In this document: positions 18,745 to 28,357 of the stretch, in pieces | How positions within the stretch are numbered: the first letter of the stretch is position 1 | Layout: each line of letters opens with the position of its first letter | Translations under genes and position numbers: made by a program | Source: Natrinema hispanicum | Lineage (GTDB): Archaea; Halobacteriota; Halobacteria; Halobacteriales; Natrialbaceae | Assembly: GCF_004217335.1 (NCBI RefSeq) | Contig: NZ_SHMP01000003.1 | Location: 434,001 to 498,000 of the forward strand | Reading direction: 5' to 3' | DNA: 64,000 bases | Notes under the pieces: generated by a model | What the model was told of the DNA's origin: nothing | Database searches by the model: none | What the model saw: only the letters and a program-made list of their open reading frames with translations

Positions 18745-19800
18745 ATGGTTCGTCGCAGAACGGGAGCAGTAGTTCTTCTCGTCGTCTTCCTGATCGTCGC
18801 AACTGTGGCCTACGGTGTCCTCACAGTAGGCCGACCGCAGGTCGAATCGGTCGACAACGATTGGGGGACCGTTACGGCCGACCGGACTGAAGTCGAAACG
18901 CAGCTCACCGTCGATAATACGCTGTTGCTCCGCGTCGGCGGCCCCGCAGCGGACATCTCGTATACGGTTTCGATGAACGATATCGAAGTCGCGACGGGAG
19001 AGAAAAACCGCATCAATCTCGGCGGTGACGAGAAGACCGTCGCCGTCAGCACGTGGCTCGACAACGACGAGATCCCCGAGTGGTGGGCCTCCCACGTCAA
19101 CAGAAACGAGACAACGACGGTTCGAGTCGAACCCGACGTCGTCGTCAACTACGCCGGGATCCGGCTCCCGGCGACGGAGTGGGCTCGAACCCAAACGGTT
19201 CACACGAACCTGCTCGAGCCGCTCGAAACGAACGAGAGTCAGCAATTGCAGGTCGCCGGCCAAACGCTGCTGGTCGTCGATGAGACGAACGCACAGTGGG
19301 GCACCGCCACCGCCACCCGAACGCCGATCGACGCATCGGCGACGGTGACCAATCCAACGCCGGTTCCGGTGCCGATCACGGAACTTCGATACACGGTCCG
19401 ACTCAACGGGATCGTCGTCGGGCAGGGCATCGCCGGCCAACAGACCGTGTTACGGCCCAACAACACTCGAACGCTCGAGGCCAGTGCAGCAATCAACAAC
19501 TCCAAACTCGACGAGTGGTGGGTGACACACCTCCGAAACGACGAACGGTCGACCCTGACGGTCGACTTCACTGCGACGCTTTCCTACGGCGGCGTCCAGC
19601 GGACGGTTCCACTCGAGTTTCTCTCGTACGAGCAGCCGTTCGAAACGGATCTGCTCGGACAGAAAAACGAGAGCGAGAGCACGAACGGGTCTGTAAGCGA
19701 CGAGCCCGGACAAGAACAGGGACAGCAGTCGAGTCAGCGCCAATTACAACGCACGAGAGACGCGATAGCAGCCCGCTCGAGCGACGAGAGCCGGCTATGA
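18745..19800 (+). CDS. Membrane-anchored tandem LEA type 2 (WHy) domain protein
   Basis: The 351-residue protein starts with a signal anchor (residues 7-29, VVLLVVFLIVATVAYGVL), followed by two repeats of about 130 residues. Each repeat begins with (D/A)-x-WGT-x-TA-x-RT and has a paired DEWW/PEWW-(V/A)-(S/T)-H motif (IPEWWASHVNRNE, LDEWWVTHLRNDE). This is the water stress and hypersensitive response (LEA_2) arrangement seen in haloarchaeal surface-exposed proteins. The C-terminal ~50 residues are Gln/Ser-rich and disordered. A role in desiccation or salt-stress protection is suggested by family only. Confidence 0.82.
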   Translation: MVRRRTGAVVLLVVFLIVATVAYGVLTVGRPQVESVDNDWGTVTADRTEVETQLTVDNTLLLRVGGPAADISYTVSMNDIEVATGEKNRINLGGDEKTVAVSTWLDNDEIPEWWASHVNRNETTTVRVEPDVVVNYAGIRLPATEWARTQTVHTNLLEPLETNESQQLQVAGQTLLVVDETNAQWGTATATRTPIDASATVTNPTPVPVPITELRYTVRLNGIVVGQGIAGQQTVLRPNNTRTLEASAAINNSKLDEWWVTHLRNDERSTLTVDFTATLSYGGVQRTVPLEFLSYEQPFETDLLGQKNESESTNGSVSDEPGQEQGQQSSQRQLQRTRDAIAARSSDESRL

Positions 19801-19869
19801 CGGATCGACACCACTCGAGGGCAACCATGGGTCAGCCGAGAAAACGGTGTGACAGCGACGAGAGAGGGG

Positions 19870-21780
19870 TCACCGGGTGGTGGCAATCGGGGTGGAAGAA
19901 TCGCTCCGGTCGCTCAGCGTCCCGTTTCGTGGGAGAGTCAGTGTAACGATACTCCCACGGGACTGTGCGTCTTCGAATCGAATCGTGCCGCCAGCTTCCA
20001 TGACGATATGATCGACGAGCCACAGCCCCATGCCGTTGCTGTGTAAGAGCGCGTCGATCTCCGCGTCCCCCGCGATTACCTGCCGTTCCGCGGCTGGAAT
20101 CCCCGGTCCGTTGTCTTCGACCCGGATTTCGACCATCCGGTCCCGGGAACGAGCGCTGATCGTCACCGTAGGCGTTCCGCACTCGGTGTGAACGATGGCG
20201 TTTTCGACGACCTCCGTGATCGCCTGCTCGAGTTCCGGCAGCGTACGGAGCACGAGGTCGGCCGGGATGTCGATCGTGATATCGGCCCGAGGATACTGCT
20301 GCTCGAGCTGGCTCACGATATCGTCGACGACGGCCGACAGCTCGAGTATCGTTGTCGTCGACGGCGCAGACAGGAACTGGACGATCTCACGTTGCTTGTC
20401 GGCCTGGGCAAGCAAGTGATCGCTCGCGTCGACGATCCGGCCAGCCATCGGTGCGATGTCGTCGGTGTCGTCGGACAGCTCTTGGATCATCTCGGCGTTG
20501 CCCGCGATCACGTTCACCTCGTTGCGGATGTTGTGTCGGAGCACGCGGGCGAGCACCTGAAGCTGCGTGACGCTCTGGTGGAGGTCGCTCTCTAGCTGTC
20601 GTTGATAGACTTTCTGATCGGTGATATCGCCGTGGATCGCGACGAAGTTTTGGATCGTCTCGTCCTCGCCGAAGATCGGCGCGATCGTTTGGTGGATCAC
20701 GTATCGGTCGCCGTCTTGACGCTCGTTGACGATCTCTCCCTCCCAGACGTCCCCCGCGAGAATCGTCGACCACAGCTCGTCGTAAAACGCCTCGTCGTGC
20801 TCGCCGGAGTTGAGGAGTCGGGGGTTCCGCCCGCGGGCTTCGGCTGCCGAGTAGCCCGTGATCGCCTCCCACGCGCTGTTGACATACTGAATGGTGCCAT
20901 CTCGGTCCGTGATCAACACGGCATGGCCCGAGTAGTCGGCCGCCTTTTTGAATTTGCGAGCCTCGGCTTCGCGCTTTGCCAGTGCTCGATAGAGCGTCTT
21001 CTGTGGCTCTTTGATCCCCATCTTCACGACAGACAGGTAGATCAGATAGAACGAGGCGAGCTTGAGGAAGTGCCCAACGGCGTTGGAAATCCCGTAGACA
21101 TCGACATAGAACGTAAACGCGAGTTCTGCGCCCATCGTCAGCAGTATCGAGCCGGCGAGAAACTGGAAAAGACGCCGGTTGAACGTCTCCCGTTGGCCAT
21201 AGAGGAGACCAAGGCTGGCCGCGAAGAGGGCGATAACGACGTATTCGCTGGCGACCTTGACTCGTGTCAGGCCACTCCCCTCGACGTACATCTGTGGGAA
21301 CCAGTCGACGACGAAGATCGACCCGAGTCCGAGGGCGACGATGGCAGCATAGCCCATCACTAGCGCACACAGCGTGTTCCCGGTCCACTCGAGGTCGTCT
21401 CGCTCACCGACGACGAGGCCGACGATTCCTGCAGCCAAAAGCGAGCCTGCCTCGAGATACCGCCCCAGGACCCAGAGCTGAGTCGGCAGATTCGGACCAG
21501 TGCCGGGGAAGACCCCCATGCCTTTGTACGTGAGGACGTGAAGCAGATCCACGCCGCCGACGAACAGATAGCTGACGCCGAGAATTACCAGAAACGACCG
21601 ATCGAGCTCTTCGCGTGCGTTCCAGGTAATGAGGAACACGACGGCAGCGATGAGAATGCTGACCAGTTCAACAAGGCTGTGAAAGAGCAGGAAGTTCTGC
21701 AACTGGATGGCATACAGCACACCGACGCCACCGGCCACCCCGACGAGAGCGCCCACGTGCGTCCGCCACCAGGACACCAT
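19870..21780 (-). CDS. Membrane PAS-domain sensor histidine kinase
   Basis: The 636-residue kinase has about seven N-terminal membrane helices (residues 1-260, MASE-type sensor). A PAS domain follows (VLITDRDGTIQYVN...ITGYSAAEA) with its PAC tail. The dimerisation/phosphoacceptor region has the haloarchaeal H box VLRHNIRNEVN. The HATPase domain has N box EVVENAIVH, G1 DNGPGIP and G2 GMGLWLVDH. No receiver domain or response regulator is adjacent. The ATG at 21780 begins the first helix; a GTG at 21795 is also compatible with the TTCTTATACC element around 21824-21833. It is divergent from a second kinase at 21980. Confidence 0.9.
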   Translation of the reverse strand: MVSWWRTHVGALVGVAGGVGVLYAIQLQNFLLFHSLVELVSILIAAVVFLITWNAREELDRSFLVILGVSYLFVGGVDLLHVLTYKGMGVFPGTGPNLPTQLWVLGRYLEAGSLLAAGIVGLVVGERDDLEWTGNTLCALVMGYAAIVALGLGSIFVVDWFPQMYVEGSGLTRVKVASEYVVIALFAASLGLLYGQRETFNRRLFQFLAGSILLTMGAELAFTFYVDVYGISNAVGHFLKLASFYLIYLSVVKMGIKEPQKTLYRALAKREAEARKFKKAADYSGHAVLITDRDGTIQYVNSAWEAITGYSAAEARGRNPRLLNSGEHDEAFYDELWSTILAGDVWEGEIVNERQDGDRYVIHQTIAPIFGEDETIQNFVAIHGDITDQKVYQRQLESDLHQSVTQLQVLARVLRHNIRNEVNVIAGNAEMIQELSDDTDDIAPMAGRIVDASDHLLAQADKQREIVQFLSAPSTTTILELSAVVDDIVSQLEQQYPRADITIDIPADLVLRTLPELEQAITEVVENAIVHTECGTPTVTISARSRDRMVEIRVEDNGPGIPAAERQVIAGDAEIDALLHSNGMGLWLVDHIVMEAGGTIRFEDAQSRGSIVTLTLPRNGTLSDRSDSSTPIATTR

Positions 21781-21979
21781 GCTACTGACAGCCACTTGTA
21801 CTCTCTCCCGTCCCAGCGTGTCGGTATAAGAACATCGACTGGCGTCCGCAGCGACGATCCGGATCGCGGTGTCGCGTCTTCGGGGTCGGGTGAGACAGTC
21901 GGCTGCTGGGAGCCGGTCGAAGACGTAGCTGTCGGGCGAAATCAGTACTTTCACTGTCCAAACGACGAATACACACTCG

Positions 21980-23635
21980 ATGAAGACCAAGCGCCTGTTT
22001 CTTCTCCTCATCGCGCTTATCGCAGTGGTCCTCTCTGCCTCCGTCGTCGTCGGCTTTCAACACCACAAAGACGCCCTCTACACCCACGAACAAGAGGAAC
22101 TCGAACATACGACGATGCATCTCCAGTCCGAACTCGACGGACAACTCGCCGCGCTCCAGCGCACCACCGAAATCGGAGCGACGAACCCAGAACTGGCACG
22201 CCACGGGAGTACGTCCCAGCGACGGGCCCTCGAGACGTTCGTCGAGCGGTCGTCGTTTGCCGGCGCGTCCGTCATCGCCGCCAACGGGACGATGACGACC
22301 ATCGTCGCCGACTCCGGCAGACCGAGAGCCGCCGTCGGCGACGACTTCAGCGACCGCACCTACTTTCGGCGTGCGATGGACGGCGAGACCTACGTGAGCG
22401 AGCCGATCGAAGCCGAATCCGGGAACCTTATCCTGACGGTCAGTACGCCGCTGTCCGAGAACGGCACGCGCGTTGGTACGCTCAACGCGGCGTTTCACTT
22501 AGAACACGGGAACTTCTTCCCACAGTTTGCGTCGACGCTCGAGGCCGAACAGGGGTTGACGATCGAGTCACAGTCCGGCGAGCGCATCTATACGGCTGCA
22601 CCGTCGCCGAACGCCGACCTGATGGAACGCCAGACGACGCTCTCGGAGACCGGCTGGACGGTCGCCGTCAGTGAGAGTCGCGTTCCGATACAGGAACGGA
22701 GCCGCGAACTCACCATGCTTCAGGGCAGCGCGCTCGTGTTCGTGCTCGGCACGCTCGCCCTGTTCGGGTGGTGGGTTTACCGGCGGAACCTCGCGCAACT
22801 CGAGGCGTTGCTAGCCGGCTTCGAAGCGGTCGAAAACCAGGAGTATCAGACGCGCATCACGCTCGAGGGTGCCGACGAGTGGCAACGCATCGAGCACGGG
22901 TTCAACCAGTTGTGTCGGACGCTCGACGGCCACATGCACGAACGCCAGGCGTACGAACGGCGACTCGAGAAACAGCGTGACGACCTCGAGACGCTGAACC
23001 AGGTGTTGCGCCACGACATCCGCAACGACCTCCAGATCGTGCTCGCCTACGCGGATCTGCTGGCCGACCACGTCGAGGCGGGCAGCGACGGCGAGGACTA
23101 TCTCGAAACGCTCCAAGACAGCACGTCGCAAGCAGTCGAGTTGACAAAGACGGCACGGGAGATGGCCGACGTGATGCTCGCGAACGCTGACGGGCAGCGC
23201 CAGATACGCCTCCGTCCCCTCATCACGGACGTTGTTGCAGACGTCCAGTCACAGCACGCTGACGCAGATGTCTCCGTCGCGGGGCCACTCCCTGAGACGG
23301 CCGTGCTGGCAAACGAAATGCTCGAGTCAGTCTTCCGAAACCTGGTGAAAAACGCCGTCCAGCACAACGACAAGGCGGTTCCCGAGGTGACTGTCTCGGT
23401 GTCCGACGACGCGAGCGAGGTCACTGTTCGCGTCGCGGACAACGGTCCCGGCGTTCCCGACGCACAAAAAGACGAGATTTTTGGCAAAGGCAAGCGCGGA
23501 CTCGACAGTGCCGGCACTGGACTCGGCCTGTACTTGGCCCAGACGCTGGTCGACGCCTACGGCGGCGACATCTGGGTCGAAGACAACGATCCCGAGGGAG
23601 CCGTCTTCGTGGTTACGCTCCCCAAAGCCGAGTAG
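21980..23635 (+). CDS. Cache-domain sensor histidine kinase with HAMP
   Basis: The 551-residue kinase has a signal-anchor helix (residues 5-25), an extracellular dCache-like sensor up to about residue 245 (with FSDRTYFRRAMDGETYVSEP), a second membrane helix (about 248-268) and a HAMP-like linker. Its kinase core has H box LRHDIRNDLQ, N box NLVKNAVQH, G1 DNGPGVP and G2 GTGLGLYLA. The Cache module implies sensing of a small external ligand. It shares the 199-base divergent promoter region with the PAS kinase, and no regulator gene is linked. Confidence 0.9.
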   Translation: MKTKRLFLLLIALIAVVLSASVVVGFQHHKDALYTHEQEELEHTTMHLQSELDGQLAALQRTTEIGATNPELARHGSTSQRRALETFVERSSFAGASVIAANGTMTTIVADSGRPRAAVGDDFSDRTYFRRAMDGETYVSEPIEAESGNLILTVSTPLSENGTRVGTLNAAFHLEHGNFFPQFASTLEAEQGLTIESQSGERIYTAAPSPNADLMERQTTLSETGWTVAVSESRVPIQERSRELTMLQGSALVFVLGTLALFGWWVYRRNLAQLEALLAGFEAVENQEYQTRITLEGADEWQRIEHGFNQLCRTLDGHMHERQAYERRLEKQRDDLETLNQVLRHDIRNDLQIVLAYADLLADHVEAGSDGEDYLETLQDSTSQAVELTKTAREMADVMLANADGQRQIRLRPLITDVVADVQSQHADADVSVAGPLPETAVLANEMLESVFRNLVKNAVQHNDKAVPEVTVSVSDDASEVTVRVADNGPGVPDAQKDEIFGKGKRGLDSAGTGLGLYLAQTLVDAYGGDIWVEDNDPEGAVFVVTLPKAE

Positions 23636-23693
23636 CGCGCTCGTCACCCTTTCGTGGTCGAGCTTTTTGCAACTGTGACGTGTCGTTTCGAGT

Positions 23694-24161
23694 ATGCCCG
23701 TGTCTGACTTCCGCGGAGCCTGGTCCGAATCCGAGGTCGAGACCTTCTTCCAGGAGACGACGATCCCGATCCGGCTCGCGACCCAGCGACCCGACGGCTC
23801 GCTGTGGCTCGTCACGCTGTGGTATCGCTACCGCGAGGGCACCCTCGAGTGTGCGACCGGTGCCAACGCAGCGCTCGTTCGCTTCCTCCGGAACGATCCG
23901 GCAGTCGCCTTCGAGGTCTCGACCAACGACGTCCCCTATCGCGGCGTGAGGGGGAACGGAACCGCCACCCTCGCGCCCGATACCGACAAGACGGTCCTGC
24001 GGGCGCTCCTCGAGCGGTATCTCGGCGGGACCGACTCGGCGCTCGCAACGTGGTTGCTCGACGACGACCGCGAGGAAATCCGGATTCGGATCGATCCCCA
24101 CGAAATCTACAGCTGGGATTACAGCGAGCGCATGGCTGACTCGAGCGAGGACACGGCCTAG
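23694..24161 (+). CDS. Pyridoxamine 5'-phosphate oxidase-like flavoprotein
   Basis: The 155-residue protein has a split-barrel flavin-binding pattern (IPIRLATQRPDGSLWLVTLW, then FLRNDPAVAFEVSTNDVPYR) and ends with IRIRIDPHEIYSWDYSERM. It belongs to the PPOX-like family of small FMN- or F420-binding proteins and is one of three in this window (see 14529 and 32549), although the three are not close paralogues. It starts 58 bases after the Cache kinase gene. Confidence 0.85.
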   Translation: MPVSDFRGAWSESEVETFFQETTIPIRLATQRPDGSLWLVTLWYRYREGTLECATGANAALVRFLRNDPAVAFEVSTNDVPYRGVRGNGTATLAPDTDKTVLRALLERYLGGTDSALATWLLDDDREEIRIRIDPHEIYSWDYSERMADSSEDTA

Positions 24162-24239
24162 CGGTGGGAGAGAAAATCGGAGTGTGGGACGATCGAGTCC
24201 CGCGAACGAAACTGAAACGGACGGGACCGCGCTGGCCGA

Positions 24240-25634
24240 TCAGTCGTCGTCAGCGCTCGGTGCGACCACTTTCGGGTCGTCGGAGTCGTCAGCACGCGGG
24301 AAGTGACCGATCGTTTCCTCGCGGAAGGCTTCCTCGTCGAACTCGTAGTCGTCGCCGAGGAAGTCAAGCAGCGTGTGCGTGTCGCGCATGGCGTTTTTGA
24401 GACACGTCGAGGCACCTGGCGACGGCGTGATGTTGAAGATGATGTCGTCGCCGACGATCTTGGCCTCGCCCATGTCGAGGGACTTGTTCTTCGTGTCGAC
24501 GATCTGTGGGCGGACGCCACCGTAGCCTTTCGCGCGCTCGATGTCCTCGAGTTCGACGGTCGGAACGACCTTCTGGACGTGCGGCAGGAACTGCTTCCGG
24601 CCGACCTCGGGGATGTCATAGAGGAGGTTCCGAAGGACGTACGGCAGCAGGATGCGGTCCGAAAGGATGTTGGCGTAACTGAGGAACGCCGATGCGTTCA
24701 GGCCGAACACGTCGAGGAAGTCTTTCACCGTCGAGATGCGGCCGCGCTCGAGCGTCGGGACGAGCTTTGCGGTCGGCCCGAATCGGGTGATACTGCCGTC
24801 GTGGACGTCCGCGTCGCCGTGGACGGCCGCGAAGGGCAGCTTCTTCATCTGGAGCGTGTAGACCTTCCCGTTCAGGAGGCCGTCGTCGGTGTCCGCAAGG
24901 AAGAAGCTCCCGGCGATGGGGAGCAAGACCTTGTCCTGCCCGTAGCCGAGTTCCTTCGCCATCTGCAGGCTGTGCGAGCCGGCGGCAACGACGGTGGCGT
25001 CACAGTCGAAGCGACCGTGGTCGGTTTCGATCGTGTAGCCGTCGAGCGTCGGCGTGATGTCTGTGACTTCCGTGCCGGTGTAGACGTCGACGGTTGCCTC
25101 CTCGCGCGCTTCGTCGACGAACGACTTCGACGTCTCGCCGTAGTCGACGACGTAGCCGTCGGGCGTCTGCAGGGCGAGCATCTCCTTGTTGGGGTCGCGG
25201 CCCTCGACGACCTTCGGCTCGAGTTCGGCGATCTCCTCGCGGCCGATCGGCCGGAGTTTCGGGAAGAGGTCGCCGAAGCCCTCGTCCTCGTATCGCTCCT
25301 CGAGTTCTGCGACCTCTTCGTCGCCAACCCCGAGGACCATCTTGCTGCGCTTGGAGTGCATCTCTCGGTCGGGGTCGTGGTTCTCGAGATAGCCCGCGAG
25401 AAGCTCCGCAGCCTCTTTGACCTCTTCGGCCTTCTCGAGCGTGTAGTTGGTCTCGATGTCTCCGAAGTGGAGAGTCTGGGAGTTGTTGGTGTGGTGGGAG
25501 TTGATCGCTGCGATCTCCGATTCCTTCTCGATCAGTGCGATCGAGTCGATATCAGTGAACTTTGCGGTCGTGTACAGAAGGGATGCGCCACTGATACCGC
25601 CGCCGACGATAACTAGGTCGTATTTACCAGACAT
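24240..25634 (-). CDS. FAD-dependent malate:quinone oxidoreductase-like dehydrogenase
   Basis: The 464-residue protein begins with the dinucleotide fold DLVIVGGGISGASLLY and an EKESEIAAINSHHTNNSQTLHFG segment, and ends with ITPSPGASTCLKNAM. Both segments are typical of the MQO/DAO-like family. MQO oxidises malate to oxaloacetate and reduces membrane quinones. The protein is soluble or peripheral, with no membrane helix. Substrate could be another hydroxyacid, since the family in archaea is broad. A likely promoter lies at 25677-25695 (ATATGAGTTATAGG on the minus strand). Confidence 0.8.
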   Translation of the reverse strand: MSGKYDLVIVGGGISGASLLYTTAKFTDIDSIALIEKESEIAAINSHHTNNSQTLHFGDIETNYTLEKAEEVKEAAELLAGYLENHDPDREMHSKRSKMVLGVGDEEVAELEERYEDEGFGDLFPKLRPIGREEIAELEPKVVEGRDPNKEMLALQTPDGYVVDYGETSKSFVDEAREEATVDVYTGTEVTDITPTLDGYTIETDHGRFDCDATVVAAGSHSLQMAKELGYGQDKVLLPIAGSFFLADTDDGLLNGKVYTLQMKKLPFAAVHGDADVHDGSITRFGPTAKLVPTLERGRISTVKDFLDVFGLNASAFLSYANILSDRILLPYVLRNLLYDIPEVGRKQFLPHVQKVVPTVELEDIERAKGYGGVRPQIVDTKNKSLDMGEAKIVGDDIIFNITPSPGASTCLKNAMRDTHTLLDFLGDDYEFDEEAFREETIGHFPRADDSDDPKVVAPSADDD

Positions 25635-25955
25635 TATTGGGTTGTGTGGGTCGGTACTGCATACGCTCGACTCCAGACCTATAACTCATATTTTTTCCTC
25701 CTGGTTTTCGACAACTGTCTATATCGGAATCGACGACTGTAAGCTTAGCGCCGAAATCGTACAGAGAGCGTCGCTATCGGCCGATGAATTGATCAGTTCG
25801 ACTGATTATCAACGCAGCCGACGACTTCAGCAGTGGATAGTCGTGCGTCCACTGCCGTTTCGAACCCAGTGTCTCGGTACGTATCCCAACACGATATCGA
25901 CAGTCGACGTACCACGAATACCTACCGCGTGTGCGTTGCTTGTCTCCGTGATGGG
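25635..25955. other. Intergenic region with the promoter of the MQO-type gene
   Basis: The first ~60 bases carry an AT-rich promoter facing the dehydrogenase gene. The rest, up to the end of the ion-channel gene at 25956, shows no credible reading frame and no strong structure. Confidence 0.5.
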
Positions 25956-26792
25956 TCACTCGCTCGAGTCGTCGTCCTGATAGATGACGTGGCCACAGGC
26001 TTTGCAGTGGGAGGCGTCCCGGTCGTGAGACGACAGCCCACAGTTCGGACACGTGACGTCGACTTTGTCCCTGCGGCTCCACTCACGGACGATCTTGCTT
26101 GCCTGCCACGGGATGACAATGATGCCGACCAGAATCGCCGCCACCGTGACCCACCGGCCGGCGGCCGTGACCGGAACGATATCACCGAACCCGACCGTCG
26201 ATAGCGCGACCACGACGTAATAAAAGGCGTCACCGAACGTGGTAACATCCGGATTGACCGCGCGTTCGGCGCTGTAGAATAGGCCAGCGGAAACGAACAG
26301 CAAAACCAGCACCGTCAACAGCAACTTCAGCGCGCGCAAGGCATTGTCGGAGATCGTTCCAAAGAAGAACTCCGCGTCTTGCGTGAACCGATAGAACCGG
26401 AGCGCACGAACGACCCGGACCGCACGGAGGAACCCGACGTTGACGATCGTCACCCCCGGTAAAAACAGCACGAGGAACGTTGGCAAAATCGAGAGCAGGT
26501 CGGCGACGGTGTAGGGGTTGGCGAACTCCGCGAGGCGATCCGCAGCGCCGTACAGTCGCAAAACGTACTCCACCAGAAAGACGACGGCGATCCCGACCTC
26601 GAGGTGCCAGAGCGTCGTCCGGAGGTCAGCCGAGAGGGCGTAGGTTTCGGCGACGAAGATGGCGACGAACGCGAAATTCAAAGCGAACAGCGCGATGTCG
26701 ATCGCTTTTCCCAGCGGCGTCCGGTGATCGAGCAGATAGAACCGAACGAGTTCCCGACGATCGCGGTTCCGGTACGACGGTTCGGCCGACAT
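25956..26792 (-). CDS. Voltage-gated-type potassium channel with C-terminal zinc ribbon
   Basis: The 278-residue protein has six membrane helices, an S4-like segment with regularly spaced arginines (RAVRVVRALRFYRF) and a pore loop with the selectivity filter TVGFGD. After S6 the last ~50 residues contain CPNC and CKAC (VTCPNCGLSSHDR...HCKACGH), a cytoplasmic zinc ribbon. This is the single-subunit Kv-like architecture of prokaryotic K+ channels. The ATG at 26792 gives a normal N-terminus; 33 upstream in-frame codons to 26891 look non-coding. Confidence 0.88.
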   Translation of the reverse strand: MSAEPSYRNRDRRELVRFYLLDHRTPLGKAIDIALFALNFAFVAIFVAETYALSADLRTTLWHLEVGIAVVFLVEYVLRLYGAADRLAEFANPYTVADLLSILPTFLVLFLPGVTIVNVGFLRAVRVVRALRFYRFTQDAEFFFGTISDNALRALKLLLTVLVLLFVSAGLFYSAERAVNPDVTTFGDAFYYVVVALSTVGFGDIVPVTAAGRWVTVAAILVGIIVIPWQASKIVREWSRRDKVDVTCPNCGLSSHDRDASHCKACGHVIYQDDDSSE

Positions 26793-27002
26793 TCGATAGG
26801 AGTCTCCGGGAGCGAACCATGTAGACCCTCGGATCGATGAGCGGCAGCCGTCTCGAGAAACTTGCGGCATGAATTCACCGACGGGCGTCACTCGCCAGTC
26901 ACATGGTCACGTCACTGCTGACAACGAAACACTCAGTTACGACGGACTACCACGGCTGTGTATCCACCGGGTATTATCCCGTCCGCGTGGAGGAGTGCAG
27001 TG

Positions 27003-28256
27003 ATGAGTGCGGCGCTCGAGTTTTTGTATCGCGTCCTCGCACTGCTTGTCCTCGCACTGGCGATCAGGGTCGTCGTCGACGTCTGGCTCGAGATTCCGTA
27101 CTCGATTCTCCTGATTCTGATCGGGGTGGGGATTTCGATCCTCCCCATCGACGTCGGGCTTTGGCTCTCTCACGACGTGATCATGTCTCTCGTGCTCCCG
27201 CTGATCCTGTTCAACGGGGCGATCGAACTGAATCGCAGGGTGTTGCGCGAGAACATCGTCGTGCCGCTCGTCTTAGTCGTGGTCGGGATTCCGCTGGCGG
27301 TCGCACTGCTCGGCGCGGCGACGGCTGCAGTGTTCGGACTCCCGGTACTGATTGCGCTGTTGCTGGCTGGGATCGTCGTGCCGACGGATCCGGTCGCCGT
27401 CCTCTCGCTGTTCGAAGAGATCGACGCGCCGGAGCGGCTGTCGGTCATCATTGACAGCGAGAGCCTGTTTAACGATGGGGTTGCGGTCGTTATCGTGAAC
27501 GTCCTACTCGTGCTCGTCGCTGAGCGCCCAACGCCGACGGGCGGCTCCGAGATCGCCACCACAGTCGTAATCGATCTCATCGTCGTCGGCGTCGGCGGCT
27601 TCCTCATCGGGGCCGTCCTCGGATACACCGCCACGCAGTTCATCCGTCGCGTTCCCGAACGCATGGCGATCCTCCTCAGTACCGTCCTGGTGGCATACGG
27701 GAGTTACGTCCTCGCCACGAGTGTGGTCGGTGTCAGCGGCATCCTCGCAACGGTAGGCGCGGGCCTGTTTATCGAGACGACCGCAAGCGAGGGGATCGAG
27801 ATCGATCCCGACATTCTCGAGTTCGTCCGCGACACCTGGGAAGGCGGCGCGTTTCTCATCTCGACGCTGGTCTACGTCCTCATCGGCGCACAGGTCCCGA
27901 TCGACAGTCTGGTCAGACGGCTGGAGTTCATCCTCGTTGCTGCCGTCCTCGTCTTGCTCGTGCGGGCGGTGGTCGTCTACAGTTTAGTCGGCACTATGAA
28001 CGCGATTGCCACGACGAAGACGCCGGGGAGCTATCAACACATGCTCGTCTGGGGTGGATTACACACCGTTGTCCCAATCGCACTGACGCTCGGGCTGCCT
28101 GCAGGGCTGCCGCGCCGCGAATTCATTCAAGCGGTGGTCTTCGGCGTCGCGATAACCGGTGCGCTCGTCCAGGGGTTGCTGATGCCGACGGTCCTCCGCG
28201 TGACGGGGATCCGAGAGCGTGCGTCGCGGGTTGGCGCTCTCGACAAGACGAAATGA
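27003..28256 (+). CDS. NhaP-type cation:proton antiporter
   Basis: The 417-residue protein has about 12 membrane helices and the CPA1 family signature IIDSESLFNDGVAVV, with VVPTDPVAVLSLF just before it; the Asp residues of these motifs form the ion site. These transporters exchange Na+ or K+ for H+. There is no cytoplasmic TrkA-C tail, so it is the short form. The ATG at 27003 lies about 27 bases after GGTATTATCC (26971-26980), favouring it over a start at 26958. The neighbouring K+ channel suggests an ion-homeostasis cluster. Confidence 0.9.
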   Translation: MSAALEFLYRVLALLVLALAIRVVVDVWLEIPYSILLILIGVGISILPIDVGLWLSHDVIMSLVLPLILFNGAIELNRRVLRENIVVPLVLVVVGIPLAVALLGAATAAVFGLPVLIALLLAGIVVPTDPVAVLSLFEEIDAPERLSVIIDSESLFNDGVAVVIVNVLLVLVAERPTPTGGSEIATTVVIDLIVVGVGGFLIGAVLGYTATQFIRRVPERMAILLSTVLVAYGSYVLATSVVGVSGILATVGAGLFIETTASEGIEIDPDILEFVRDTWEGGAFLISTLVYVLIGAQVPIDSLVRRLEFILVAAVLVLLVRAVVVYSLVGTMNAIATTKTPGSYQHMLVWGGLHTVVPIALTLGLPAGLPRREFIQAVVFGVAITGALVQGLLMPTVLRVTGIRERASRVGALDKTK

Positions 28257-28357
28257 CGACCCCGATGGATGGCGTGTCGGCGTGAATCCGACGTTGATGG
28301 ATGAAAAAGGACGAGAGAGACCACCTAGACTTTACGTGTTCGTCGGCAGTAGTACAC

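Noticed and set aside
24303-25616. 437-codon open frame antisense to the MQO-type dehydrogenase gene
   Set aside because: It mirrors the codon bias of the real gene on the other strand, has no promoter at its start and no recognisable motif.
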